A stretch of DNA of 64,000 bases from Blattamonas nauphoetae (lineage: Eukaryota > Preaxostyla > Oxymonadida). Below are positions 12,801 to 22,856 of this stretch, piece by piece. Numbering within the stretch: position 1 is the first letter of the stretch; every line of letters starts with the position of its first letter. Below the pieces are notes generated by a model. That model ran no database searches. It was not told where the DNA came from and saw only the letters and a list, made by a program, of their open reading frames with translations. The position numbers and the translations under genes are program-made. The stretch spans positions 1-64,000 of the forward strand of contig JARBJD010000088.1 of the NCBI GenBank assembly GCA_033064195.1, read 5' to 3'.

Positions 12801-13238
12801 GTGACGCAAATCCAACTCGACTCCCATTCGCAACAACCATGTTCTGAGCATGACTATTTGAAGCGAAAACGGACATGGGAGATGGTCAACCTCAAACTGC
12901 AATCAACCAGCTCTACTTCTAACGCCTCACACTCTCCCACACAGCTCCCTCCCTTTGCCCTCCAAGCATCCCAACAACCTTCTCAAACTCTTTTATCATC
13001 AGACGGTCCTTCTCCAGCAGCATCCAGCTCTTCACTCCGCTCACAACATGATCTTCATACACCATCCTCCCAACCACCTTCACTGCTTCAGACAACGGAA
13101 AGTACGCCGACTCCGTCATTCCTCGCTCTCTCACTTCCTCAGCCGCGTAAGAAAACACACGTAGCTCCTATGCGTCGACCTCCATCTCACACGACCGTCA
13201 CTCCAGCGTCTCCAAACCCCATTGCCGCCCCCCGATGA
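12801..13238 (+). CDS. Low-complexity Ser/Pro/Gln-rich ORF, doubtful
   Basis: A 145-residue frame rich in Ser, Pro, Gln and Thr, with 'QPRKKTHVAPMRR' near its end. It does not start with a convincing ATG context and could be the last exon of a gene whose earlier part lies at 12462-12786, where an overlapping Ser/Thr-rich frame is open. No domain is visible. The opposite strand also has an open frame (13158-12919), so this could equally be a compositional accident of pyrimidine-rich DNA. Confidence 0.2.
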   Translation: MTQIQLDSHSQQPCSEHDYLKRKRTWEMVNLKLQSTSSTSNASHSPTQLPPFALQASQQPSQTLLSSDGPSPAASSSSLRSQHDLHTPSSQPPSLLQTTESTPTPSFLALSLPQPRKKTHVAPMRRPPSHTTVTPASPNPIAAPR

Positions 13239-13579
13239 CATTCCAGTGTTACCAATTCCTTTTTTACATGCCTTTTTGTCAATAAGACAGGACAAATATC
13301 CGCAAAGTACATGTGTTAGTTCGTCATCACATCGTCATGAAATATTACCGCGTTCACCCTCATCTCAATGGCTTTGACCAAAGATGGAGATCGCCTCAAT
13401 TAGAGTGCTGTATTCACCGTCTCAAAAAGCGGTATTCATGGATGATCCATCCTTTCCATGACTTGGTTGTTTGTTTCGACCGAGAACACCAGATTTGTTC
13501 AATTCACCTTGGAGGATATGGGCGATTCTTTTTGAAATGTCGCCTGCGTTTTATCTCGAGATATATCCACTTTCTCACT

Positions 13580-15640
13580 TCAAAAATGATTGAACAAACG
13601 ATAATTACATTTTTCCTTCGCTAATCCCCGAAATGTATTCACTAAAATCGATAGTCGTCCTCTTCTTTCCATGGTTTGATTTTGTCCGCTTTTTCTTCTG
13701 AATTTTGTGATCATCCTCATCGTCAAGAGAAAATTCTTCACCTTCAACATAGTCATCATCGACTTTTCGATTTGAAAAGCGTCTGTGCTTTCGTGGCGAC
13801 GGTTGGGGAGCTTTGTCATCACAAATGTGAACTCGCCTTTCAACCGGATGGAGGAGCCCAGATTTATCATTCTCCTGACACTGAAAACGATAAAAGGGAA
13901 AATGAACAAACTTTCTCGACTTTTCCGTCTCTGGAGCCTTCCTGACACGATCCTTTCTCGATCATTCGCATTCTCTGGAGAAATCGCGTCTGTTTATCCT
14001 TCGATGTTGCAGTTCGATTTGAAACTATGATTTCGTGCCATTGCTTGATATCGAAGTCGTTGATGACCCTCTGATATCGAAAGGGAACAGAGCACCAAAG
14101 GTCAGCTGAGATTGATGCTGAAGGACTACACATCAGTTGTTGGTTCAGAATTGTGAAACAGAGGAACTTCGTAATGCCATCGAAGTCGATCTCAGGCGAC
14201 TCGGCTGGAAAGGTGGGAGAGAAACAATTGTATTTCACTTGTCGCCCTGTGGAAGCTTCCTCTATTCTAGAAAAGTAGTCAGTGAATTGTGTGCAGGTGG
14301 AAATAGTCTGCTGAGGAGGATGTTTTTTTCAATAGGGTCGTCATAGTTCCGAATTCAGAATCGCATACATTTTTACCGTGGTGTTCGAAGTAAAACATGA
14401 TCCAAGTTGATAAGGAGTGATTGAGTGATGGAATATCGGAGAGAAAGTAGCACAGAAGTTGCTTATTACGGAAATGCGGTCCGCAATCCGAGACGAAGAA
14501 TAAAGTCTGGGCTTGATCAAAGAGTTTATCTTCCAATAGGGCCTCCAACGCTTCAACCACGAACGATCCGTTGTGATTAAGGTTCTCGCTAATCAAATGA
14601 AAGATTTGTTTGTTCAGCTCTCCCATTAAATTCCTATAGAAGACAACGAAAGCAAGATCTGTTAGCTGCTGTTTCTGAAAGAAATCTAGTTGAGATTCTT
14701 CGACAGTAATTGGAATCTTCCAATTTTCCTTAAAATCGGCAACAATCATGAATTGATTCGGTTTGAGATTTTGTCTTATTCTGTTTATCCCTCTTCGCTG
14801 ATCCTCCGCCTCAAAAAGATGATAATCGAGGGCTTGTATTTCTTTTTTCGAGTTGCTCTATCTTGTCTTCATCAGATTCTTGAAGAGTCGCAAGCTCACG
14901 GGAAGCCTCCTTTCGGCGAAGACAGTCAGGACAGACGTCTGTCCTTCTTCTTGATTCACGCAGATCCACTGTTAGACGGCAGAAGGTACTATACCCCATT
15001 TTTATTCCAGTTTCTTTCTCTAATTCTTGCCAGATCGCTCCTTTTGGCCTGCATATTGACCTAAATCTCATCCATTTGGACGGATCCGCTTTGACAAGGC
15101 GTTGTTCCTTGGAACTTTCCTCCGAGTGATTCATTATGAAATCACGGAAAAGGTCCATTTCTCTCTCATTTAGCGAAGTCCGGGATGGTGGTGGGTGTGT
15201 GGCCTTGTCTCTTTTGTGTCGTCCTTTTCTGAAGTGCCTTCGTGCTGAATCAAAACGACTTTTTGAGTTCTGAAACCCACAAGATGCTAAAAAAGGCAAC
15301 GAAAAGTGATTTGCGAGTACAGATTCAATATCAAGTGGTATGATTCTCTGTTTTTGGCCAATTGACAGTAAGTCTCGCACAAGGTTTTTCATCATTTCTG
15401 GAAATGTTTAGAAACAATCATGACTCAAAGAAGGAATCGATACTATTGTGATTCTCCTCAATGGATTCTAACACAGCCGGACATTTCAGACTGGAACAGA
15501 CGAGATGGATCATCAGATCATCCGGGTTGGACGACCAGAATGAAGAGATGGCGTCCCACGCAAGTTTGGTAATTTCGCCACGTTTATGACGCGATAACAA
15601 CCGAAATGGGGTTTGCTCATCAACACTCATCGAAGAAAGG
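13580..15640 (-). pseudogene. RNase H-fold (DDE) transposase-like relic
   Basis: Three successive minus-strand frames look like one protein. 15630-15418 is an N-terminal helical part. 15395-14811 (194 residues) contains a basic segment, 'MGYSTFCRL' and then 'CPDCLRRKEASREL'. 14749-14279 contains 'ADFKENW', then 'FVSDCGPHFRN', then 'EHHGKNVCDSEFG'. The order 'ADFxENxx ... SDGxxxxFxN ... HGKxxxD' is that of a widespread, poorly named eukaryotic family with an RNase H-like fold; the three acidic residues Asp, Asp and Asp/Glu are all present. A C-terminal part continues at 14238-13867. Gaps with stops between the frames suggest a decayed gene, though short introns cannot be excluded. No terminal repeats were found by eye. 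Confidence 0.5.
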
Positions 15641-16150
15641 ACCTATCACCTAAAGCTGTCCAGATCCTACTGTAGAATTGTCCATTCGCACAGACTTGGC
15701 TGTAACGTCTCAACAACAATGGCATTGGGTGATTTACTTGTACAAATGCAATAAAAAGAACATTTCACTCGTTGAACTCTCATTCTGTCTTTTTCACAAA
15801 GAACGGTGTAAACTTTCGACATGACACGCGATCATCACCAAAACCGATGTCATTGAGTGTGATATGCTCTACAGAAAATTGCTGGTGATTTATGAAAGAA
15901 TTTTTTTTTTGGGACGCACCATAGTGTTTTGCGACCTTTCAATGAGAATTGCCCATATGACAGAAGTCTGCCAACACACTCATGACCACATTGAAATCTT
16001 CTGTGTTTCAGTTGCTTTTATAGATCGCTCTCATTCTATAGTCTTACTCATTTCATGTGATTCAAACAGTAAAAACTTTCTTTGATGAGATGAGATACAC
16101 AATTAATGAAGGCAAAAAACCAGAACTTGTTCTCAATATGTTGAAAAGAC
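15641..16150. other. No gene seen
   Basis: AT-rich spacer between two transposase relics; only one short plus-strand frame (15864-16085), without a motif. Confidence 0.5.
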
Positions 16151-16152
16151 TT

Positions 16153-18704
16153 CTATTCGCGACTGTCCAATGTGGTGTGAAAGGCAACCGATAGTTCAGC
16201 GAGTACTTGTTCTCGATGAAGATTGCGTCTGGATTTGGAATATATCTTCCCAAGGTGTGAGAAATAGCGCTCACACTCAATCTCCGACACTGCTACTGTT
16301 CCAATTGACAATGCAAAGTCTCCAAGTTCTGATGCGTTTGCACGGTCTTTGTATTGCCTCCAAAACTGCCTGTAGCTCAAGTCTGATATTTCGAATGAGA
16401 TGGTCTCCTCCCGGTTGATCCATACATCGAATTGTTGCTCGAGAGATGGATGTGTGTGACCAAGTAGCAAGGTCGAATATTGTCTGAATCCAGCAGCGAT
16501 TTCATGATGAATGGTGTGTAAGCAAGAAAGAACCAAAAATGCTGGAGCTCTTGGAAAGTCTTCAGATTGCACGTCCTGATTCTGACCCTGTGTTTCATTT
16601 GCGATTTTGTGGACGATTGATGGCAACTCGATTCCAGTTCGCATTTGGTGGAGATGACGGTGAGGGGGAGTATATTCAATCTGTGATACGATTCCTGGGA
16701 AAAGGGGCTGAGTTTGTTGATGACGAGGTCGATGATCGAGACTTGTATCTTGTGGTGTCTGGTGACTGTTTGTTGGAGAACTTATCAATCCATTGGCTTG
16801 GTTGGCCTTGTTACTCGTCAAACGTTCTAAGCTCCTGATCTAATCACGATCAAAATATCAACTCGCTTCAATCTCCTTGTCCTTGAGATTCTTCCCCTCT
16901 GGCCGGTTTTTTTCCCCTCCCACTGAGTTTTTCCCCTCCTACTGAGTTTTTCCCCTCTGAGCGAGTTTTTCCCCTCTGACTTAGTTTTTCCCCTCCCATC
17001 GAGATTTTCCCCTCTCACCCACTTTTTCCCCTCACAATTGAGGTACCCTTGGTAAATGATGGTGGATTCAACAGAATCGAGATTGGTAGAAGTGGAGGAA
17101 AATTCCGGCGAGGTCTGATACTTATAGTGGGGTCATCTTTCTCTTCGGAGTCTTGACTGTGGGATTCGATAGTAGACATGGTTGTTGGAAATTGTCGTTT
17201 TTGGGCCACGATTGGTGGGCATACATTCACAGGAACGATTGGTTTCTGAAGATGATGATTGAAAGTTTGAGTGTGTTTTGGTTGTTCGATGCCATTCGGT
17301 TTTTTTCCTTTGCTCCTTCGAATTCTCTCTCGTCTCTCTACTTCAGAAAGATCATCTGAAGTGTCGGATATCTCAATCGGATCCACAGGAACACGGTCGT
17401 CTTCATCAAGGACAATTGGGACAAAGTTGAGATCGATGTCTTCTGGCTTGGGGAGAATTGACACTTGTTCATGGTAAGAATCCCTGCCTTGTTTTGTGAG
17501 GGCGAATGCCACTAGCATTAGTGACGATGAGGTGTAACAGAAAAAACGAACGAAGAGACAATCAATGATGATGGATCCCATATCTTTCCATCGAGTTGGG
17601 GAATGCAAGAGATTCTGTAAAATTGTGGATATAGTTTGCGTCAGGAGTGGGAAGACATGAGTTATATTGCATGTCCTTGATCCAAGTTGGTTTTTGAGAT
17701 GGAACAGCGGCTGGAGGATTTTTAGAAGTTCAACGAGTTCCAGGAAGAATTGCTCCTCCTCGACCGAGAATGTGTTGAATCGAGGGTAGTTTCGTACAAA
17801 CCAGGAAACTTGGTACGTCTCGTCCAGCCAACGAGTTGGTGAAAATGAGGGAGGTTTGGATCCCAATTCGTCAGAGAGAGCAACAGGAAAAGTGGCAGCA
17901 CGGCGTCGGAGTGTCTCCAGAAGAATGGATATGTGAGGAGCATACTTTTTGGAATCATTCCAAGCCAAATCAAGTAGATGATTGTGGCATCTTCCCACAA
18001 TTGGATGAGGAGAAACTGGAAGAAGAGGTTGGAGGAGCGGGTCGATATTGTCACTGTCCCTGGGTTGATTGTGGATGGAGTTTAAGCCATTCTGAAGTGG
18101 TACAGCATTATCTGCCACAAATGCAATCGGTTGAATTCGATGATTCCTGCAGATTTGAAGACATTCATCAGCGAATGATGAATAGAACTGAGTGTTGAGT
18201 TCTGTTTCCTGAAAAGATGCATTGATCAACAACGGTTCGAATCCCACATGCGGTGAAACAAAAATTGCTAGAAAGATGTGCATATCTTTCGAAAGAAGTG
18301 AATTGAGCCGTGGAATGCAATTCCGTTTGGAGAGACCGAGGGGTAGATTTGAAAATATGCGTGTGGAGAGGGTCCCAAACAGAACGACGAGAAAAATGGG
18401 CACATCTTCCTTTTACAGGATCATGATGTGAGCAGAGGAGGAAGAGTCGTTTTGGCTGGAATAACTGCTTTGAATTCTGAAATCTGACTTTTACGACTTC
18501 TGTCTCAAAGATAGCATTGGTTTTTTCGACTTTGAGTTGAAATTCAAACTTTTCTTCTCCAGGAATCCCTGATAAGTGAAATCGAATCGAAAACATACTA
18601 AACCATTTTCCATTTGTGGCTAAACTCAATTGAAGTGAGAGCCCTGTCTCTTGATCACTCTGAGGAATCATACTTCGAGTAGTCAAAATTGAATCTTCCC
18701 ACAA
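16153..18704 (-). pseudogene. hAT transposase relic
   Basis: Minus-strand frames of 462 residues (18403-17015) and 222 residues (16821-16153). The first has 'IQPIAFVADNAVPLQNG' followed about 45 residues later by 'GRCHNHLLDLAWND', matching the second-Asp block and the following Cys/His-rich helix of hAT transposases. The second ends with 'FALSIGTVAVSEIECERYFS' and 'SRRNLHREQVLAEL', the classic C-terminal hAT dimerisation domain. Between them the reading frame is interrupted by a 182-bp GGGGAAAA-type repeat (16867-17048). An overlapping frame (18704-18168) probably carries the N-terminal part shifted by one. The first catalytic Asp block is not clear. It cuts and pastes DNA in the living family; this copy looks dead. 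Confidence 0.72.
16867..17048 (-). repeat. GGGGAAAA subterminal array, MULE-terminus relic
   Basis: On the minus strand the block begins GGGTACCTCAATTGTGAGG and runs through about eight copies of a roughly 19-bp unit with the core AGGGGAAAAA, ending in CTCAAGGACAAGG and GATTGAAG. The same start, repeat style and end occur at both termini of the Mutator-like element at 53029-56699, but the unit sequences differ. Here only the outermost ~180 bp is present, inserted inside the hAT transposase relic. Confidence 0.75.
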
Positions 18705-18714
18705 TAAAACTTCC

Positions 18715-19609
18715 TCATGCTAGACAAGATAAAGTTGATTTGTGTGACGTAATTTCAACGTTGGATGGAGGAAGAAATGAAAATATGCTTCGAGGTGAAA
18801 ACAGACAATCTTCCTCATCACTTCTCGGGAAGAAATGACAACTGCCCTCGATCTGAGATTGCCCATATTTTTGCCTCTCCCGGTCACTGACCGTCACCAC
18901 TTTTCGGCAAAAAGTGACCCGGTCACCCCGGTCCCTCCAGTACAAACACATGTTCGTAACTTGATGGCAGGAGAGATCGATGGTGTCTGGAACAAATTCT
19001 GCTTCTTCTGCCATTTCCTTGAAGATCGAAAACGGATTGATCGTCCACGAACACGAATTCTTTTCTGGTTGTCCACTTCATGAATTTCTTCATCTTTTTC
19101 ATTTCGATGAAATTATCATCAAGTATCTGTGGTGTTCCTTCATTTGTGAGATGCAGTGAATCCTGTTGTTCTTGCTCCTCGTCTCCAACGAACTCGTCAT
19201 CGAGAACGTCATCGTTGATATTGTGGGAATTGTGCGGCCTGTGGTTCCGTCTGACTGCAGAAAAACTGAATTGACTCAATGTGGGTTGAATCATTCTAAG
19301 GATCCTATTTTAGAGGATCGATTTGAATCCCATTCCTAACTGCCTCGGAAAGGGGAGAAAACACTTCTCCCAAAAAAACTTGCATTGATTGTCTGTCCCT
19401 CTTTTCTGATTGCTTTTTGTCAGCAGATGCCATTCTGAAGTACGTGGCAATGGGTCGATCACCTGGACAGGTTTTTCTGGCAACGTCACGAATAAGTAAT
19501 GATGATTGAAGTGATGAAGAAGATATTTTTTTTGTTGGAGGATGATGAGTGTTGTTTGAATCTGGGAACATGATTCGGATCGTACTTTCCCATGGAGCAT
19601 CTCGGCCAT
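18715..19609 (-). pseudogene. Putative N-terminal fragments of a transposase gene
   Basis: Minus-strand frames 19571-19305, 19294-18923 and 19014-18715 follow each other directly upstream of the hAT relic and may be its 5' part: a Ser-rich start, a Lys/Arg/Gln-rich segment 'MASADKKQSEKRDRQS', then an acidic segment 'DDEFVGDEEQEQQD'. The frames shift between pieces. No zinc finger is visible. A second, inverted copy of the first ~115 bp lies at 19723-19887, so the 5' end of this gene exists twice, head to head. Confidence 0.35.
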
Positions 19610-19887
19610 AAAAGAGACGAAAAAGGCGAAGAGTGTTTAGTTCGTCAATTTCTCATCGATAACAATGCTCGATGAGAGCACGATCACGAATGTTGAGTGT
19701 CCTCGAAACCGTCCGTGGGAATGTACGATCCGAATCATGTTCCCAGATTCAAACAACACCCATCATCCTCCAACAAAAAAATAATGTCTTCTTCATCACT
19801 TCAATCTCATCAAACGCTATTGGAAGTGGGTACTTCCCACCCTCACCAATCATCATTCCTTATTCGTGAAGTAACCAGAAAAACCAA
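19471..19887. repeat. Head-to-head inverted repeat
   Basis: Arms 19471-19586 and 19723-19887 are inverted copies of each other, starting at GTACGATCCGAATCATG on both sides of a 136-bp spacer. The right arm carries about 50 bp of extra sequence near 19806-19850. It duplicates the predicted 5' part of the transposase-like gene. Confidence 0.75.
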
Positions 19888-20410
19888 ACCAGGTATTGAT
19901 TGTCATCGATGGTTGAATCAAGTACTTGATTGTATTCCACTACGCCGAGTGCCTTCCGTTTTGAATGAGATTTAGCAATTGAATGAATGAGCTGAATTGT
20001 ATTCTTGATCAGGATGTGCGTGATGGCATGCGATAAAGCCTTTCTAAAGGCCGACCATCGAAAGGTCACCATCACTTGTCACGCGAACAATATGTGAAAG
20101 TTGGATTCCGGCGTCTTCAATCACTTTTTGAAATACAGTGTATAATTGGACGTTTGTCACCCCATCTTTCAAGTCACTCAAGCCGGCGAGTAGAGTATCA
20201 ATGTTTGTGCTGTTCAAAAACCGAACATTCACACAAAGGACAGTCACAGACAACTGGTCAGTTGACGTAGAACAGATGTTTTCCAGAAAAGTCGATTGTT
20301 CGATGTTTTGCGTTTTGTGCTGATATACCGCCTTGTGATCGAGTTCAATTGATCAGTTAGGCTGTTACATTTGCTAAATGATAGATGATGATGAACGATT
20401 TTGTTGATGG
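19860..20410 (-). pseudogene. Second hAT-like transposase fragment
   Basis: Minus frame 20253-20044 reads 'TLLAGLSDLKDGVTNVQLY' and then 'LSHIVRVTSDGDLSMVGL', which is the second catalytic Asp block ('..sDGa.sM.Gl..gl') of another hAT-like group; after a frame shift, 20075-19860 continues with 'ALSHAITHILIKN'. It differs from the relic at 16153-18704, so at least two hAT lineages have left debris here. Confidence 0.5.
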
Positions 20411-20431
20411 CTCGAACCTGATTTTGTTGAA

Positions 20432-22328
20432 TAGTTGTGTCACCAATATGTCCCATGTCAACAATCCGGCCTTTGTTCTGGAAAAATCAATATTGGTCAA
20501 ACTAAGAAAACTTTATTGATAAAGAATTAAACTCCAACGGAATCCCAAGAAAACCTCAAAATACCCCCTTTTGCCCGAAGAGAAAAATGTTTCCGCAATA
20601 TCTCAACAACCAGTGAATCGATTTCGATGAAATTTTTCATAAAAACGTTGTTTTTTTTGGGAAAGAACATTTTGAAAAAAAATCGAGAAAAAAATCTAGA
20701 TATTTAGGAAAAATCAAAACAAACCCTTTTTTTTCTCGACAAAACCTTCTTTGGAGAAAAATGTGTGCAATCGTAATGTTAAACGTATTTTGGGGTTTTC
20801 TCGGGATTTTGTAGGAGTATAATTCGAAAATTTTACATTTTTCTTAGTTTGACCGAAATGGTCCGGGTTCTGAGACTGATCTCACAGATCTCAGCTTTTT
20901 TTGATCTCAACTCATTTCTACCATATCAATTCGTTTTATTTTTTCTAAACATGCTAGAAATCAAAAAATAGCCAATGAGAATGATTTGTTTCAATAATTA
21001 CTAAATCGGTGATGAGAAAATGGACACAAATTATGCTCGCTCACAATTCACCACAGAAACGTAGATGAACAAGGATTCGACATTCTGATGACCGTACGGG
21101 TGAAGAAAGTGGTATAGGAAGCGAAAATAACGCGGAATAGGTGGTTGATGTTTTATACACTTGATTTGAAGATGATCGATCAGAACGGCATTGTGTGCTT
21201 CGATTGTCATTGATGTCTTGAATGATGGAGATTGCACACAATAATAGAGAGTCTCCAACCACTTGTGTAATTTAAGTCGATACCACCGAAAAATAGTGAA
21301 GAAGAATGGTGTGTATTCTTCGGGGATGATTGTCGAAGTGAGGACGGATCTGTGGGTGTTCTGAGAACGTTAATGTCGATGTACGATTCTGGCTCGATGT
21401 TTGAAGTCCATATTTTCTCTGATTGTCTGCTTTATCTCTAGGATGAGACGTCCAAGGAAGAAGAGTGCGCTGACGGAAGCGGATAATCTCAGGGAGGATC
21501 ACGCGCGAATATGGGATATGAGCAGTCTCTGATTCAGAGAAATGCTAGAAGGAAGAGTTTGAAGGAAATTTATGGCCAAACGGAATGTTGAAGATCGATT
21601 GTGTGAATATCACGTATATGGAGGCGAATCTCGAGGATCATTTCTTTAGTCTTTCAATACAATCACAGGCATCATCTTCTGGAGATGGAAGATAATCTGA
21701 TAGTTGCCAGATCTTGGAGTTAGGTGAAGGTTGAAATCATTGACGTCGATCAGCACAATCTTTGGCTTTTATCTGTCCACAGATCCCTTCATTTGTTAGA
21801 ATCTATCTGATGATATGTATCAGAAGGTGAGATTGAAAATAAGGATGAATAAACAGACTGGACAGGTTGAGAATTGGACTTGGCATATGTGTAGATGGAA
21901 TTGGTTGATAGCGTTTAAAATCTAAGAGATCACAAGAACAGATATCAGGAAGAGATCGTGAAAACCATACGCTTGTGATTTCATTGTGTGATTCGTAAAC
22001 CATTCAGATTTGATGGTTTAGATGGTGATCTTGAGGAGAATGATTCTATCAGACATTTTAGAAAAACCATTACATGCAGATGTCAAGGAACTTCACAAAA
22101 GCGGGTTGAAAAGGATTTTGACGACATATGAAGTTCTGGAGAAATCAGTCAAAATGGGTCTCAACATCCTCTGATCACCAAATATTTGATCTCAGGCCCA
22201 AATCTCCCTCCTGAGGTCAATTGATCTCGCGTTACCACTAAATTGATCTGAGCTGTAAGAACCCTGGAAATGGTCCTTCACAGAAAAATGCCGGATTAGT
22301 GACACCGGACGGTTTGGTGACACAACTA
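20432..22328. mobile_element. Foldback MITE, mariner/pogo type (copy 2), split by a hAT element
   Basis: TA-flanked ends GTTGTGTCACCAATATGTCC (from 20434) and, inverted at the right, GTTGTGTCACCAAACCGTCC (ending 22326). Inside the left end come the family blocks AATCCGG and GGTCAAACTAAG, a body with AATATCTCAACAACCAGTG, and the inverted GGTCAAACTAAG block ending about 20853. The right ~60 bp sits at 22267-22328. A 1404-bp hAT-type element (20863-22266) is inserted in the right arm; without it this copy is about 490 bp. Confidence 0.85.
20863..22266. mobile_element. hAT-type non-autonomous element nested in the MITE
   Basis: A 1404-bp element flanked by the 8-bp duplication GAAATGGT (20855-20862 and 22267-22274). 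Ends are CCGGGTTCTGAGA and, inverted, CAGGGTTCTTACA. Subterminal GATCTCA motifs are clustered at the left (20874-20920) and again at the right (22195-22255), as is usual for hAT transposase-binding sites. The interior has one minus-strand frame of about 110 residues (stop at 21031) with 'WYRLKLHKWLETLYYCVQS', which looks like real protein but is not transposase. Confidence 0.85.
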
Positions 22329-22856
22329 TAACAAAAAGACTTTTTTGCATGAATGTTGATCAGTGTGATTGCTTGCGTATGTATTTCGGTCTTGACCTGG
22401 GAAGAAGACTGTTCACATGTGTCAGATATGAACATTCGGCGACGTCTGTATCGCACCTATTCGATAACCGCGAATGAAACTGGCTGCGAAAGCGGCAAAA
22501 AATGCCATCATGAGTTTGGATGAAGAATGAATTGGAGGGGGGTATCCGTGGTTCCTTTTTCTGGAGTTTTATCGTCGCCATCTTGTTTAGGAGTCTTGGT
22601 AATGTTTCTTTTTTATGATAAAACTTGATTTTGTTTCGAATGACTTATCCAATATGAGTGAAGCTTGATGAGATGATTGAAATGAAATCAAAGGGTTCGC
22701 TGAATAGAAACTTATTTTTCATCATTCATTTTCAAGTAGCGATCCTTTTTTGGACAGTGGTTTGATCGATTCTCTCATTCTTGAAGATAGAGCGATTCGA
22801 CTCCATTCTCTTTTTCTACCACTTTTTACATCATCCATTCTTCCCTTCAGTGACTG
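22329..22856. other. Spacer upstream of the pseudophosphatase gene
   Basis: No gene recognised. A short open stretch just before the ATG at 22857 ends in a pyrimidine run plus CAG (about 22845-22850), so a 5' untranslated exon junction there is possible. Confidence 0.4.

Noticed and set aside
18232-18248. GGTTCGAATCC, a perfect tRNA B-box-like sequence
   Set aside because: No acceptor stem, A-box or cloverleaf can be formed around it, and it lies within the hAT transposase relic.
10640-18960. Similar GTACTGG..GACCG motifs near 10815 and 18935 as ends of one element
   Set aside because: The similarity is short, the flanks show no target duplication, and the orientation of the following sequence does not agree.
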